From an uncultured Tateyamaria sp. (GTDB lineage: Bacteria; Pseudomonadota; Alphaproteobacteria; Rhodobacterales; Rhodobacteraceae): a DNA stretch of 64,000 nucleotides. Every line of letters starts with the position of its first letter. Within the stretch, counting starts at the first letter, position 1. The notes beneath the pieces were generated by a model that was not told where the DNA came from, did no database searches, and saw nothing but the letters and a program-made list of their open reading frames with translations. Shown piece by piece: positions 46,934 to 55,277 of the stretch. A program made the translations under genes and the position numbers. The stretch covers positions 619,501 to 683,500 of the forward strand of contig NZ_CANKXW010000001.1 of the NCBI RefSeq assembly GCF_947487805.1. Direction: 5' to 3'.

Positions 46934-47362
46934 TCAGCCCTCAGTTTTCGGGAACGTCGCATATGTGGGAATGTGCTCCAGACCCGATGCCCACTCTGGT
47001 TGCTCAGACGCGAAAATTCTCATCCGCTCAGCAGTATTAACAGGACCGCTGAGCGCACCGGCAGGCACAATCATTTTTGTGCCATCACCATTGGGCCACG
47101 GAACGCCGGACCCACATATCCGGCAAAACGACTTGGAAATGTCCCGTCCCGTGACCTGAAACCGGACAATCTCTTCCGTGCCTGCAAGCCAGTCAAACTC
47201 TCGGGCGTCGACGAACAGATTGGATGCAAACGCTGATCCTGTAATTTGACGGCAGTGATCGCAACTGCACAAGAACAGCTTTTCGAAAGCATTGGCGACT
47301 TCGAACGAGACTGCGCCACACAGGCAACGCCCTTTCGCTTTTTGCGCTTCAGGTTTGGTCAT
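46934..47362 (-). CDS. GFA-family (glutathione-dependent formaldehyde-activating-like) zinc protein
   Basis: 142 residues. Zinc ligands are GRCLCGAVSF, CSCDHCRQITGS and CRICGSGVPWPNG. The family includes Gfa and centromere-protein-like folds; many members are not formaldehyde enzymes. Stands alone between convergent LysR and the PPOX gene. Confidence 0.87.
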   Translation of the reverse strand: MTKPEAQKAKGRCLCGAVSFEVANAFEKLFLCSCDHCRQITGSAFASNLFVDAREFDWLAGTEEIVRFQVTGRDISKSFCRICGSGVPWPNGDGTKMIVPAGALSGPVNTAERMRIFASEQPEWASGLEHIPTYATFPKTEG

Positions 47363-47440
47363 CAGGTTACCCTTTCTTGAGGTATCGCGCCCTGTGGGGC
47401 AGCAGTAGGCTCAACCCGGCATCTGCACGGAGCAATGCGT

Positions 47441-48388
47441 TCAGCCTGCGTCCTGCGCCGTGGGAGAAATTGAATGTGTGGAAGCCGCGGCGACGGAGGG
47501 ATTGAACGGCGACGCGCTGATAAATTTGGCTGAAACCTGTGACCGCATGGGTGAGATTACGTATTTCTTTGCGCGGAACTTCCACCATCGGCCTGTGTCG
47601 ACCGAGGCAGGCAATGCGCCACGGGCGTCGAATTCCAGTTCGATATCCCCGGTCAGCTGAAGACGACGACTTGTTTCGAAATCGACAAAGACGAGGCCCG
47701 CGCTTGGATTCAGCAGGAAATTCCCCAGCGTGCTGAACATTGAATTTCCGGGATAGTCGGGGATGAAAAGTGTCTGACCTCGTGCGTGGACAAAGCCGGG
47801 TTTGCCGCCGCGATGCGAGACATCTGCCGATCCGTCGGTGGAGGTGCTGGCCACGAAAAACATGTCGGCATTCGTGATCCAAGTTAAGACATGATCGGGC
47901 AGGTTTGCACCGGCCTCGTCACTATGTGGGTCGCCGGGCGTACCTGTTGTCGTCAAGTGCCTCGCCTGAATGTACTTGGGGCAGTTGGGATAGGCTTGGT
48001 CGACGGTCAGCGTGAGTTTTTGCCCCGTCACTCCGGCAATGCGGCCGTTGACCCGCAACCGTTTGCGCGTCGCAAGATCAATGAACAGCAAGCCAAGGTG
48101 ACTTCCTGCATTCAGATCCAGATGCCGCGCGCCCAGTTTGTCAGAGCCAAGGGACAATGTGACCGATGCGCCGTTGGCGCCGACAGTCGTAAAGCCGGTG
48201 GTTGCTACAAGGAAATCCGCCCACACGTCGCCAACCGCGGACACCCCGCCGACAACGCAATATGATTGCGCCGCCACGAAAGGGGCGACGTGGTCGGGGA
48301 TCGACGACCAGATCAGTTTCGAGTTTGCCGCAGCGATATCGCGTACGCCGGTTGCGCGCTGGATCGCCAATTCACCAGGATGAAACAT
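47441..48388 (-). CDS. Pyridoxamine 5'-phosphate oxidase-like (PPOX-class) flavoprotein
   Basis: 315 residues from ATG 48388, with AAGGGG ten bases upstream; ATG 48397 is possible but too close. Two split-barrel-like halves are visible: HLGLLFIDLATRKRLRVNGR and GNFLLNPSAGLVFVDFETSR with RLQLTGDIELEF. FHPGELAIQRATGVRD at the N-terminus is typical of a PPOX subfamily. The last 40 residues (SVAAASTHSISPTAQDAG) look unlike the fold, which may indicate a late frameshift. Function unknown. Confidence 0.75.
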   Translation of the reverse strand: MFHPGELAIQRATGVRDIAAANSKLIWSSIPDHVAPFVAAQSYCVVGGVSAVGDVWADFLVATTGFTTVGANGASVTLSLGSDKLGARHLDLNAGSHLGLLFIDLATRKRLRVNGRIAGVTGQKLTLTVDQAYPNCPKYIQARHLTTTGTPGDPHSDEAGANLPDHVLTWITNADMFFVASTSTDGSADVSHRGGKPGFVHARGQTLFIPDYPGNSMFSTLGNFLLNPSAGLVFVDFETSRRLQLTGDIELEFDARGALPASVDTGRWWKFRAKKYVISPMRSQVSAKFISASPFNPSVAAASTHSISPTAQDAG

Positions 48389-48459
48389 CGCAAGCATACC
48401 CCTTGGTTCCGGTTAGTGGGTGCACCGCCCGAGCGGCGATGCACTGGAGCGCGTCGCGC

Positions 48460-48837
48460 CTAGAAAGTGACGAGCCGATATCCTTCATCGAGGTAGCGGG
48501 ACAGGTCGATCACGCCGGACGTGCCTGGGATCGCCTTGTCACCGACCAGGGCAACGCCGGTCGCATTTACGTCCTCGGTCGCGCCAAAGACATCGGCGCA
48601 TCCCAGGCAGGCACCGGCCACCTTGTCCGCGATCGCATTATAAAGCGGATTTGCCGGGTGGTCCGGGTTGACCAGTTCCGCGACCCAGCGCACGCCGGTG
48701 CCCTGAAAGATGAGGGCGACATCTTGCTCTTTTTCCTTCAGCTCGTAGGCCAGAAACATCGCGTTGAAAACGCGACCAAGGGCTTCTTCGGAGTTTGCTT
48801 GCGGATCCGAGTAGATGACGATTGCAGTTTTGGACAT
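48460..48837 (-). CDS. DsrE/TusD-like sulphur-relay family protein
   Basis: 125 residues: TAIVIYSDPQANSEEALGRVFNAM at the N-terminus and ACLGCADVFGATEDVNATGVALVG, with two cysteines in a CLGC pair that could carry sulphur. Genes of this type are often linked to thiol stress regulators. Divergent from a TetR gene with a palindromic operator between them. Confidence 0.8.
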   Translation of the reverse strand: MSKTAIVIYSDPQANSEEALGRVFNAMFLAYELKEKEQDVALIFQGTGVRWVAELVNPDHPANPLYNAIADKVAGACLGCADVFGATEDVNATGVALVGDKAIPGTSGVIDLSRYLDEGYRLVTF

Positions 48838-48865
48838 GGGGAGTTCCTGTTGTGTCTTGTGTTTG

Positions 48866-48880
48866 CCGAACGAACGTTCA
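48866..48880. promoter_or_regulatory. Secondary TetR-like half-site
   Basis: CCGAACGAACGTTCA contains the CGAACGAACG motif found inverted in the main operator at 48922-48939. It lies close to the DsrE start. Confidence 0.45.
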
Positions 48881-48921
48881 ACTATTGGATAGGTCGCGGC
48901 AAATTTGCTCGCAACTATAAT

Positions 48922-48939
48922 TTACCGTTCGTTCGGTAA
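48922..48939. promoter_or_regulatory. TetR-type operator
   Basis: TTACCG-ttcgtt-CGGTAA, inverted repeat with 6 bp arms, 28 bases before the TTG start of the TetR gene and within the divergent promoter region. Confidence 0.6.
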
Positions 48940-48966
48940 CATGATGGTGATCTGGAGGATCTGCAT

Positions 48967-49536
48967 TTGGGACGAAAGTCGAGCATCGCTGAGGAAGACC
49001 TGATTGAGGCCCTGTCGCGTGTATTTCGTGACACCGGGTATGAGGGGGCGACCCTGTCCTCCCTGTCGCAGGAGACTGGCCTGCAGCGCGCAAGCCTTTA
49101 CCATAGATTTCCCGGTGGAAAGGAGCAGATGGCGCGGGAGGTTCTCGGTGCTACGGAAATCTGGCTGGCGGAAAACCTCTTTGAGCCGCTGAAGGGCGAT
49201 GGTCCGGTCGACCTGAGGCTTGAGGCAATGACCCGGAAACTGGACGCGCTTTATTCCAGCGGCAAACAGGCCTGCATTCTGAATATGCTCAGTTCTGCCA
49301 GCGATCACGACAGTCCCTTTGCCGAGGCGATCAAAAGGATCTTCCATGCGCTGATTGATGCATTTGCCAGTCTTGTTGAGGGGCAGGGGTTTGACGCGGC
49401 GGAGGCGCGGGCAAGGGCAGAACGGGTTGTTGTTCTCTTGCATGGCAGCTTGGTCTTGTCGCGGGGGACCGGGTCGCAAAGACCGTTTGAACGGTTTCTG
49501 GAAACGTTACCCGATGAACTGCTTGGGCGCCGATGA
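48967..49536 (+). CDS. TetR-family transcriptional regulator
   Basis: 189 residues starting at TTG 48967, favoured because GGAGG lies eight bases upstream. HTH: GATLSSLSQETGLQRASLYHRFPGGKEQ. The C-terminus is of the YxaF/LmrA-like type (ACILNMLSSASDHDSPFAEAI). Presumably represses the divergent DsrE-like gene and itself. Confidence 0.88.
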   Translation: MGRKSSIAEEDLIEALSRVFRDTGYEGATLSSLSQETGLQRASLYHRFPGGKEQMAREVLGATEIWLAENLFEPLKGDGPVDLRLEAMTRKLDALYSSGKQACILNMLSSASDHDSPFAEAIKRIFHALIDAFASLVEGQGFDAAEARARAERVVVLLHGSLVLSRGTGSQRPFERFLETLPDELLGRR

Positions 49537-49609
49537 CTCAGGTGCGAGGGCCCGCGCAGACCTCAACGATATGGCTTCGTCTGCGCGGTCGACTTGGTCT
49601 GCCCATGGC

Positions 49610-50824
49610 CTAGGGTTCCGGAACAAGCCGTGATGCTGTCAGCCAGGCGAGCGTCGCTGCCAAAAGCATGACTGTCGGGAAAGACAGCTCCGCCAGAGCG
49701 CTCATCAATGCGGCAGCGCTGGCCGCTCCAAGAGCACCCCCCGACATTTGCAGGAAACCCTGCAAGGCCGCAGCCGCACCGGCCTTTTTCGGAAACCGTT
49801 GCAAAGCGGCTGCGATGGATGCCGGTAACAGTATCCCAAGCCCCGTCACATGCACCACCATCGCACCGTTGATCAGGAATTTGTTCAACAGCCCAAAAGC
49901 AGGTGGCAGAAAGAGCAAGACGGCACCCGCCAACATGATGCGCGCCCCGAGCACGGACATCGCCCGGGCGGCAACGCGTGCCGCCATGCGCCTTGTGATG
50001 ACCCCACCGATCACAAAGCCTGAGACGGCCACGGGCGGATAGAGACCGAACTCGATCGGGGACACACCCAAGGTCCCAATCAGGACGGCTGGCGCGCCAG
50101 AAAAGAAGGCTGACATGGATGCAAAGGCGCAGGCGACCGCGAGCGCGTTCGGCCCGAAAACCGGGTCGCGCAGGATCGCGCCATATTCTGCGACTTCCAT
50201 GAGGGGTGACACCCGGCGATGTGATGCGAGGGTTTCGGGCAACGTTCTGATCACGATCAAGGCCAGAAGCAGCCCGAGAGCACCGGTGATCCAGAAGGTG
50301 GCCCGCCAGCCGAGCATCTGTTCAACAAAACCGCCAATCAGCGGCGTGAACCCCGGAACAAGGGCAAAAGCGATTGTCACGGCTGCAAGAACACGGGCCA
50401 GTTCGACCCCTTCGAAGCTGTCGCGCGTCATGGCCCGAGACACCACAATTCCTGCGGCTGAACCGGATCCCTGCACGATCCGGCCAAACAACAGGTCCGA
50501 AAAATCGACCGCTGTGCTGCACAGCATGGTTCCGACCAGGAAAACGGCCAACCCAATCAGTAGGATCGGTTTTCGTCCGAACTGGTCTGACAGAGGTCCA
50601 ACAACAAGCTGCGTAATGGCAAATGCGCCGAGGAATACGGCAAGCGTGGCCTGGCTTGCGCCCTGAGACACCCCGAGATCAAGGGCCACGCTGGGCAAGG
50701 ATGGCGTATATATGTTGGATGCAAATTGCCCGACGGCGGCAATCCCGGCCAAAAGAAAAATGGTCGACGTCGTTGCCGCCAGCTTGCGCTGGTAGAGGTT
50801 TCGAGATCTGCGGCCGGACGGCAT
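49610..50824 (-). CDS. MFS drug/metabolite exporter, Bcr/CflA type
   Basis: 404 residues from ATG 50824, with AAGGGG upstream; ATG 50839 is an alternative. Twelve membrane helices, with the signature GPLSDQFGRKPILL in the loop after TM2 and the DHA1 motif C-like GFTPLIGGFVEQMLGWRATFW. Proton-driven efflux of small toxic molecules is likely. Lies 106 bases downstream of the membrane protein gene, in one transcription direction. Confidence 0.9.
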   Translation of the reverse strand: MPSGRRSRNLYQRKLAATTSTIFLLAGIAAVGQFASNIYTPSLPSVALDLGVSQGASQATLAVFLGAFAITQLVVGPLSDQFGRKPILLIGLAVFLVGTMLCSTAVDFSDLLFGRIVQGSGSAAGIVVSRAMTRDSFEGVELARVLAAVTIAFALVPGFTPLIGGFVEQMLGWRATFWITGALGLLLALIVIRTLPETLASHRRVSPLMEVAEYGAILRDPVFGPNALAVACAFASMSAFFSGAPAVLIGTLGVSPIEFGLYPPVAVSGFVIGGVITRRMAARVAARAMSVLGARIMLAGAVLLFLPPAFGLLNKFLINGAMVVHVTGLGILLPASIAAALQRFPKKAGAAAALQGFLQMSGGALGAASAAALMSALAELSFPTVMLLAATLAWLTASRLVPEP

Positions 50825-50930
50825 TTCAAGCCCCTTCATTTCTCAGGTTGACGTGACCTCCCCACCGGCTGGCAATTGTGTGCGAGGGCCCACAATTGCG
50901 TCACCCGGCCGGTGGTAGGTCCGCTGCGGG

Positions 50931-51680
50931 TCAAGCGGCGTGTGATGCCGCAGTCGCCGTTGAGCACCGGCGCTCTGCACGGAGTTTGCTGATAGAAATG
51001 AAGTGGAACCCGAGAAAGATCGGGACAAAGAAAGCCGGGAACAGCGCCAGTGGGTGATCGTTGACGATGTTCGGCGCGTCATGGGACAGCAGATGTGCAA
51101 ACCCTTCCGATGTCATGATGCCGAGGGCAACGGCAAAGACAAAGTCCAGAATGCCGATGATATTGGCGCGCACCAGAAGTCTCCTTGCGTTTGGAGCGCC
51201 GTTTGCCAAGGCCTTGCTGGCCTGCCATCCCGCGATACCAGCCCAAATGTCACCCAGCCCGGCAGGCAACGCAAATTCGGCTGGGATGCTGCCACCGAGC
51301 CACCCGATCAGAAAGACGCCGCCCATGATACGGGGGATTTGAAACGCGGCGATGGCCGCGAGGGGCGTGGCCATCGAAATGCGGCGCCCCAGTGGAGTGA
51401 GCCAGGCAAGCCCCCAGACAATCAGGGCACCGCCAAACAGGAAGGCGAGCACAATCGGCGGGTCCTGAAGGGTTGGCGGTACATTCAGAACATTGGATTC
51501 CGAAGGCGGCACCACGATCGCAAACCAGAGCCCGAACAGAAATGCCGCTACGATGACGGTTATGCCGGTTTGCTGTGCGGTCAGGTTGGCCCGGCTTACG
51601 CCGATCATCATTATGGCGAAAGCAATCAAGGGCAGTGCGACGGCAAAGGTGCGCACATAGAAAATCAGAAAGTCTGTCAT
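50931..51680 (-). CDS. Seven-helix membrane protein of unknown function
   Basis: 249 residues from ATG 51680 (MTDFLIFYVRTFAVALPLIA), with GAGAGAAG upstream; the longer open frame upstream crosses the operator region and is noncoding. About seven hydrophobic segments. Not recognised. Divergent from a TetR gene and followed by an MFS exporter, so it probably belongs to a detoxification or export unit controlled by that TetR. Confidence 0.75.
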   Translation of the reverse strand: MTDFLIFYVRTFAVALPLIAFAIMMIGVSRANLTAQQTGITVIVAAFLFGLWFAIVVPPSESNVLNVPPTLQDPPIVLAFLFGGALIVWGLAWLTPLGRRISMATPLAAIAAFQIPRIMGGVFLIGWLGGSIPAEFALPAGLGDIWAGIAGWQASKALANGAPNARRLLVRANIIGILDFVFAVALGIMTSEGFAHLLSHDAPNIVNDHPLALFPAFFVPIFLGFHFISISKLRAERRCSTATAASHAA

Positions 51681-51877
51681 GTCACTTCTCTCAGGTTGTG
51701 GTGGGCAAATTCGGCTGTCCGAATTCGAGGTTTGAACAGGTATTGATGGTGCGTCCGGCCGCCGGCGATCGGCGGATGATGCCGTGCCGCCCTGTTGGTC
51801 TCTTGGTCGTTGCTGGCAACGGGCGGTCTTGCGGGCCGATCTTTCGATGCTTTGGCATCGCTGTAACTCCATCCGGA

Positions 51878-51903
51878 TTTTAGATTACGTTTGTACTCTA
51901 AAA
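51878..51903. promoter_or_regulatory. TetR-type operator
   Basis: TTTTAGA and TCTAAAA arms flank a 12-base centre, a 26-base palindrome, 50 bases before the TetR ATG. It is AT-rich against GC-rich flanks. Confidence 0.6.
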
Positions 51904-51952
51904 TTATAGATGTTATGCAACCTCTATATTGTCAATCCCCAGGAGGCAGCGG

Positions 51953-52516
51953 ATGCCGAGAATGTCGGAAGCCGACAAGCGCAAGAGCCATGAGCGGATC
52001 ATAGATGCGGCGGCGCACCTGTTTCGAAGCGACGGTATCGGTGCGACCAGCGTGTCGGACGTGATGCAGGCTGCGGGGCTTACGCAGGGCGGCTTCTACC
52101 GCCACTTCTCTTCAAAAGAGGCGCTTGTCGCTGCGGCGTTCGAGAGGTCAGCCAATGAACTACTGAACAAGACACGAGGCAAGACTGAGCGCCAGAAGCG
52201 CGCGGATTTTATCGCGAAATACCTCTCACTCGCGCATGTTCAAAACGCCGGTCAGGGCTGCCCGTTCGCCGCCAATGGCGCAGAGGTGACCCGGTTTGGC
52301 GAAGGTGTGCGGTCGGAAGCAGCTGATGCAATCGGGCGGATTTCGTCCATGCTGGGCGGAGCAGAGAAGCCGGGCGACGATGACGGCATCGCAACCTTGG
52401 CCCTTTTGATTGGAACGATAACTCTTGCGCGGTTGGCTCAATCCGATGCTGACGCCACGCGCATAATCGACGTGGGCAGAGATGCGGTTCGCCGGCTTGA
52501 CGCAGCAACGCCCTAA
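51953..52516 (+). CDS. TetR-family transcriptional regulator
   Basis: 187 residues from ATG 51953, preceded by GGAGGCAGCGG; ATG 51929 falls near the operator. HTH: GATSVSDVMQAAGLTQGGFYRHFSSKEALVA, TetR with an AcrR-type first helix. The ligand domain contains a cysteine (GQGCPFAANGAEV) seen in redox/electrophile-responsive relatives. Likely controls the divergent membrane protein and MFS pump. Confidence 0.9.
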   Translation: MPRMSEADKRKSHERIIDAAAHLFRSDGIGATSVSDVMQAAGLTQGGFYRHFSSKEALVAAAFERSANELLNKTRGKTERQKRADFIAKYLSLAHVQNAGQGCPFAANGAEVTRFGEGVRSEAADAIGRISSMLGGAEKPGDDDGIATLALLIGTITLARLAQSDADATRIIDVGRDAVRRLDAATP

Positions 52517-52827
52517 GCCGGGTCACTGCGGAAATCAGGCTGGCACTGGATGCCTCAAGATGCGGGACGGACAAGCGGGAATTAAACCGAAAATACAGCG
52601 GGTTCGCTAACCTTTGATGCGCTCCAGATGTGATGCGATACCATCCACAGTGGTGCCCATGGTATTCGTCGGGGCACTCTTCTACTCCACTGACGTGCCC
52701 GGCTCGGACCTAAAATCACATGCCAGGACGCCGCCAAATCCTGGGAACGCTCAGTCATCTGCCGCGCCGCTTCGTCGACGGCCATCTGCAGCGGCAGACG
52801 CAAGCCAATCCGGTGGAAACATCTGGC
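52517..52827. other. Gap between TetR and the Grx-MauE gene
   Basis: 311 bases with no convincing gene on either strand. A minus-strand frame (52582-52803) of 73 codons has no recognisable content. Confidence 0.4.
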
Positions 52828-53613
52828 TCAGAGGATCGACCAAAGCATGACAACCGCCATTCCGATCATCATCAGATTCTCGGTCAGGCTTATGAAACCG
52901 AGCGGTACGTTGGAATTTCCGCCAACGCAGGCACATTTGAGTTCACGCTTGTCGATACAGACGGCCTTGAACACGCTGATCGCACCGATGCTCGCAATGA
53001 TCAGGGCAATGGGTGCGGATACCCATGTCAGGATCATGCCAGTCATCAAGATTCCCGCACCCGTTTCCGCGAATGGATAGATATAGGCGTACGGCACCCA
53101 TTTCCGTGCAAGCAGGTCGTAATTCAGGAACATTGTCGAAAAGCTTTCGACATCGCGCAGTTTCTGCATACCCAGCAGGATCATCGAGACCGAGATGAAC
53201 CAGCCAAGTGTCTGCCACGTGATAGTGCCGAGGAAGCCGACGGACAGCGCAATCGCCGTCAATGCAGCCACGGCGAACAGATACAGGACGGGCCGATAGG
53301 TGGTCGCTTTGGGATCCCAGCCCGTCAGTTGTTCCCGAAGGTCAGAGTAGCCCCCGATGCGGTGTCCCTCGATCCAGACTTGCGGCGTTGTCTTGACGTG
53401 ATGCTCAGCCTTGAAGGCATCAACTTCTGCACGGGTCCGGAACAGCCGATCATCGATGTCAAAGCCCTGACGTTCGAGAAGCCAACGCGCCTTTTGCCCG
53501 GATGGGCACAGGTGGTCCGGCAAGGCCATCCGGTAAAGCACGGCCGTCTTGCCGACCGCTGCATCAACAGGATTTGTATCCACATTCGAAACATCGCGCG
53601 TATCTTTTGCCAT
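52828..53613 (-). CDS. Glutaredoxin-MauE/DoxX fusion membrane protein
   Basis: 261 residues from ATG 53613 (GGAGAGACCG upstream). Residues 22-95 are a glutaredoxin-like domain (VLYRMALPDHLCPSGQKARW with Cys36; the second active-site cysteine is missing, so monothiol-like; PQVWIEGHRIGG holds the cis-Pro). Residues 105-260 are a four-helix MauE/DoxX-type membrane domain with Cys219, Cys227 and Cys229 in KCACVGGNSNVPLGF. Divergent from csoR, with a CsoR operator inside its promoter. Probably an envelope thiol-redox or copper-handling protein. Confidence 0.8.
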   Translation of the reverse strand: MAKDTRDVSNVDTNPVDAAVGKTAVLYRMALPDHLCPSGQKARWLLERQGFDIDDRLFRTRAEVDAFKAEHHVKTTPQVWIEGHRIGGYSDLREQLTGWDPKATTYRPVLYLFAVAALTAIALSVGFLGTITWQTLGWFISVSMILLGMQKLRDVESFSTMFLNYDLLARKWVPYAYIYPFAETGAGILMTGMILTWVSAPIALIIASIGAISVFKAVCIDKRELKCACVGGNSNVPLGFISLTENLMMIGMAVVMLWSIL

Positions 53614-53676
53614 CGGTCTCTCCAATCACCTTCCTTGTGCCAATGCGGCGGCAGTTGTGCGGGGCATCGTGAGATC

Positions 53677-53699
53677 TATATACCCCCATAGGGTATATA
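53677..53699. promoter_or_regulatory. CsoR operator 1
   Basis: TATACCCCCATAGGGTATA with outer TA repeats, a G/C-tract inverted repeat typical of CsoR/RcnR proteins. On the minus strand it fills the spacer between TTGAGT (53704-53699) and TATATA (53682-53677); on the plus strand it overlaps the -10 of csoR. It can silence both divergent genes. Confidence 0.75.
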
Positions 53700-53768
53700 C
53701 TCAAGGGTGGGTAACTTGGTTCCCCGCCACACTCGACTTTGCCTCGGTCGCCATGCGAAAAGAGACCC

Positions 53769-54041
53769 ATGCACGAAAACCGTGATGCCACATTGAAACG
53801 TCTCAAGCGCCTGGAGGGGCAGGTCCGAGGGATCGCTCGAATGGTCGAAGAGGATCGCTATTGCGTCGATGTTCTGACGCAAATTGCTGCGGTGCGCGCG
53901 GCGTTGAAGGGCGTTGAAAAGCTGGTGATCGACGATCACGCCGCGCATTGTATCGAAGATGCGCTCGCATCGGGTGACAGAGAGGATCAGCGGGCCAAAT
54001 TCACCGAATTGCTCGAACTTCTCGACAAGGCGCGCGGCTAG
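53769..54041 (+). CDS. csoR: CsoR-family copper-sensing repressor
   Basis: 90 residues from ATG 53769. The copper ligands fit the CsoR spacing exactly: Cys32, His57 and Cys61 (25 and 4 apart). LKRLKRLEGQVRGIARMVEED is the family's helical N-terminus. Cu(I) binding releases it from DNA. Operators are in its own promoter region and before the 56604 gene. Confidence 0.93.
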   Translation: MHENRDATLKRLKRLEGQVRGIARMVEEDRYCVDVLTQIAAVRAALKGVEKLVIDDHAAHCIEDALASGDREDQRAKFTELLELLDKARG

Positions 54042-54045
54042 GCCG

Positions 54046-54924
54046 TCACAGGTTTACGGGGGGTGTTGTCACTGTCGTGAGGGTGGCCGTTGCCAACAGG
54101 ATCAGGACAACCGCCAACATCTCTATTGAGATCGACCGTCTGAGCGCAGTCGTCGCGCTGGGTGAACCAACCCGGAATGCCGGAACAAGCCTTACCTTGT
54201 TCAGTGCCGCAAGGCCAAGCAGGGCCGAGACGAGTCCTACTTTGGCCAACAGAGCCGCTCCGTAGGCTGTTCCCCAAAGGGCTGCTGCCGACCCCGCGAG
54301 CAGCCATGCAAGAGCGACCCCCGCGACAATCAAAACGGCAACGCCGAAAGCAGCCGCATTGCCGAAGTAATGCAGTAGATCCCCGCCCGCAGGAGTGCGA
54401 GCCGCTCTGTGCAAAGGAAGCAGGGCACCAACCCAGAACGCAGCGGCCAACAGATGCAGGGCCAACAGAATGGCAAGCGGCGCTCTGGGGGCGCCCAGCG
54501 AATGTCCCACCTGGGCAAAGGAAATCGCAACAGCAAGACTGCCTGCGAGAGCAATCCATCGCCCGATACGCGGGATCAAGACCGTCAAAATCGCGAGTTC
54601 ACCCATTCCACGCCAAATTGCGGCCGTGCCAAGCGGGCTCTCCCAAACGAAACCAAGCATCATCGGGTCTATCGCGCCGTCCAAACCCATCCCGGATATC
54701 CGGGCCGCCCTGATGCCGAACCGTACAGCCAGCACAGCAAGTCCAACCAGCGCCGCGCCGACAGCCAGTTGCCGCGCAAGGCGCAGTACGGATGCTTCTG
54801 CACGCTGAGAAAATATGATCGAAAATAAAACGCCCCCTATTGCGAGCAAGGCCGCGCCATAGTCAATTGCTTTGGCCAGGATGGCCAAAACGACAAGACC
54901 GTCGATAGGCGCGAGTCCGGTCAC
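54046..54924 (-). CDS. copD: Copper resistance/uptake membrane protein CopD
   Basis: 292 residues, eight transmembrane helices. Matches CopD in size and order after copC, with conserved HSLGAPRAPLAILLALHLLAAAFWVGAL. CopD is thought to move copper across the inner membrane with CopC. Start overlaps the copC stop by four bases. Converges with csoR with a four-base gap. Confidence 0.87.
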   Translation of the reverse strand: MTGLAPIDGLVVLAILAKAIDYGAALLAIGGVLFSIIFSQRAEASVLRLARQLAVGAALVGLAVLAVRFGIRAARISGMGLDGAIDPMMLGFVWESPLGTAAIWRGMGELAILTVLIPRIGRWIALAGSLAVAISFAQVGHSLGAPRAPLAILLALHLLAAAFWVGALLPLHRAARTPAGGDLLHYFGNAAAFGVAVLIVAGVALAWLLAGSAAALWGTAYGAALLAKVGLVSALLGLAALNKVRLVPAFRVGSPSATTALRRSISIEMLAVVLILLATATLTTVTTPPVNL

Positions 54925-55265
54925 TCAGCGACCGTGAAGGAGAAGCTGCCCTGCATCGGGTGGCCGTCCGACGCCATACCACGCCAGTCGAAACGGTAGC
55001 TTCCGGGCTCAAGTGCTTCGACCGGCATCGCCCGGAATTCTGTTGCCGGGTCCATGCCGGTTTCGCGTTCAATGTCGATGTTGCCGTCTGGCGAGATCAA
55101 CGTGACGGAGATGATACGCATCGGATCATCGAACCGCATTGACAGCTCGGACACATCCGAGACCGTTGCACCGTTGGCAGGTGTCGTTGCTTCGGACTTT
55201 GAATGCGCCGCCGCCAACATTGGGATAACCGTGACGGCCAAGCCCAGAAGAGTTTGTTTGATCAT
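54921..55265 (-). CDS. copC: Periplasmic copper-binding protein CopC
   Basis: 114 residues: signal peptide MIKQTLLGLAVTVIPMLAAA, after which the mature protein begins with His (HSKSEATTPANG), the N-terminal Cu(II) ligand of the family. ASDGHPMQGSFSFTV near the C-terminus supplies the other conserved histidine. Beta-barrel fold. Translated with copD. Confidence 0.91.
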   Translation of the reverse strand: MIKQTLLGLAVTVIPMLAAAHSKSEATTPANGATVSDVSELSMRFDDPMRIISVTLISPDGNIDIERETGMDPATEFRAMPVEALEPGSYRFDWRGMASDGHPMQGSFSFTVAE

Positions 55266-55277
55266 CTGAATATTCCT

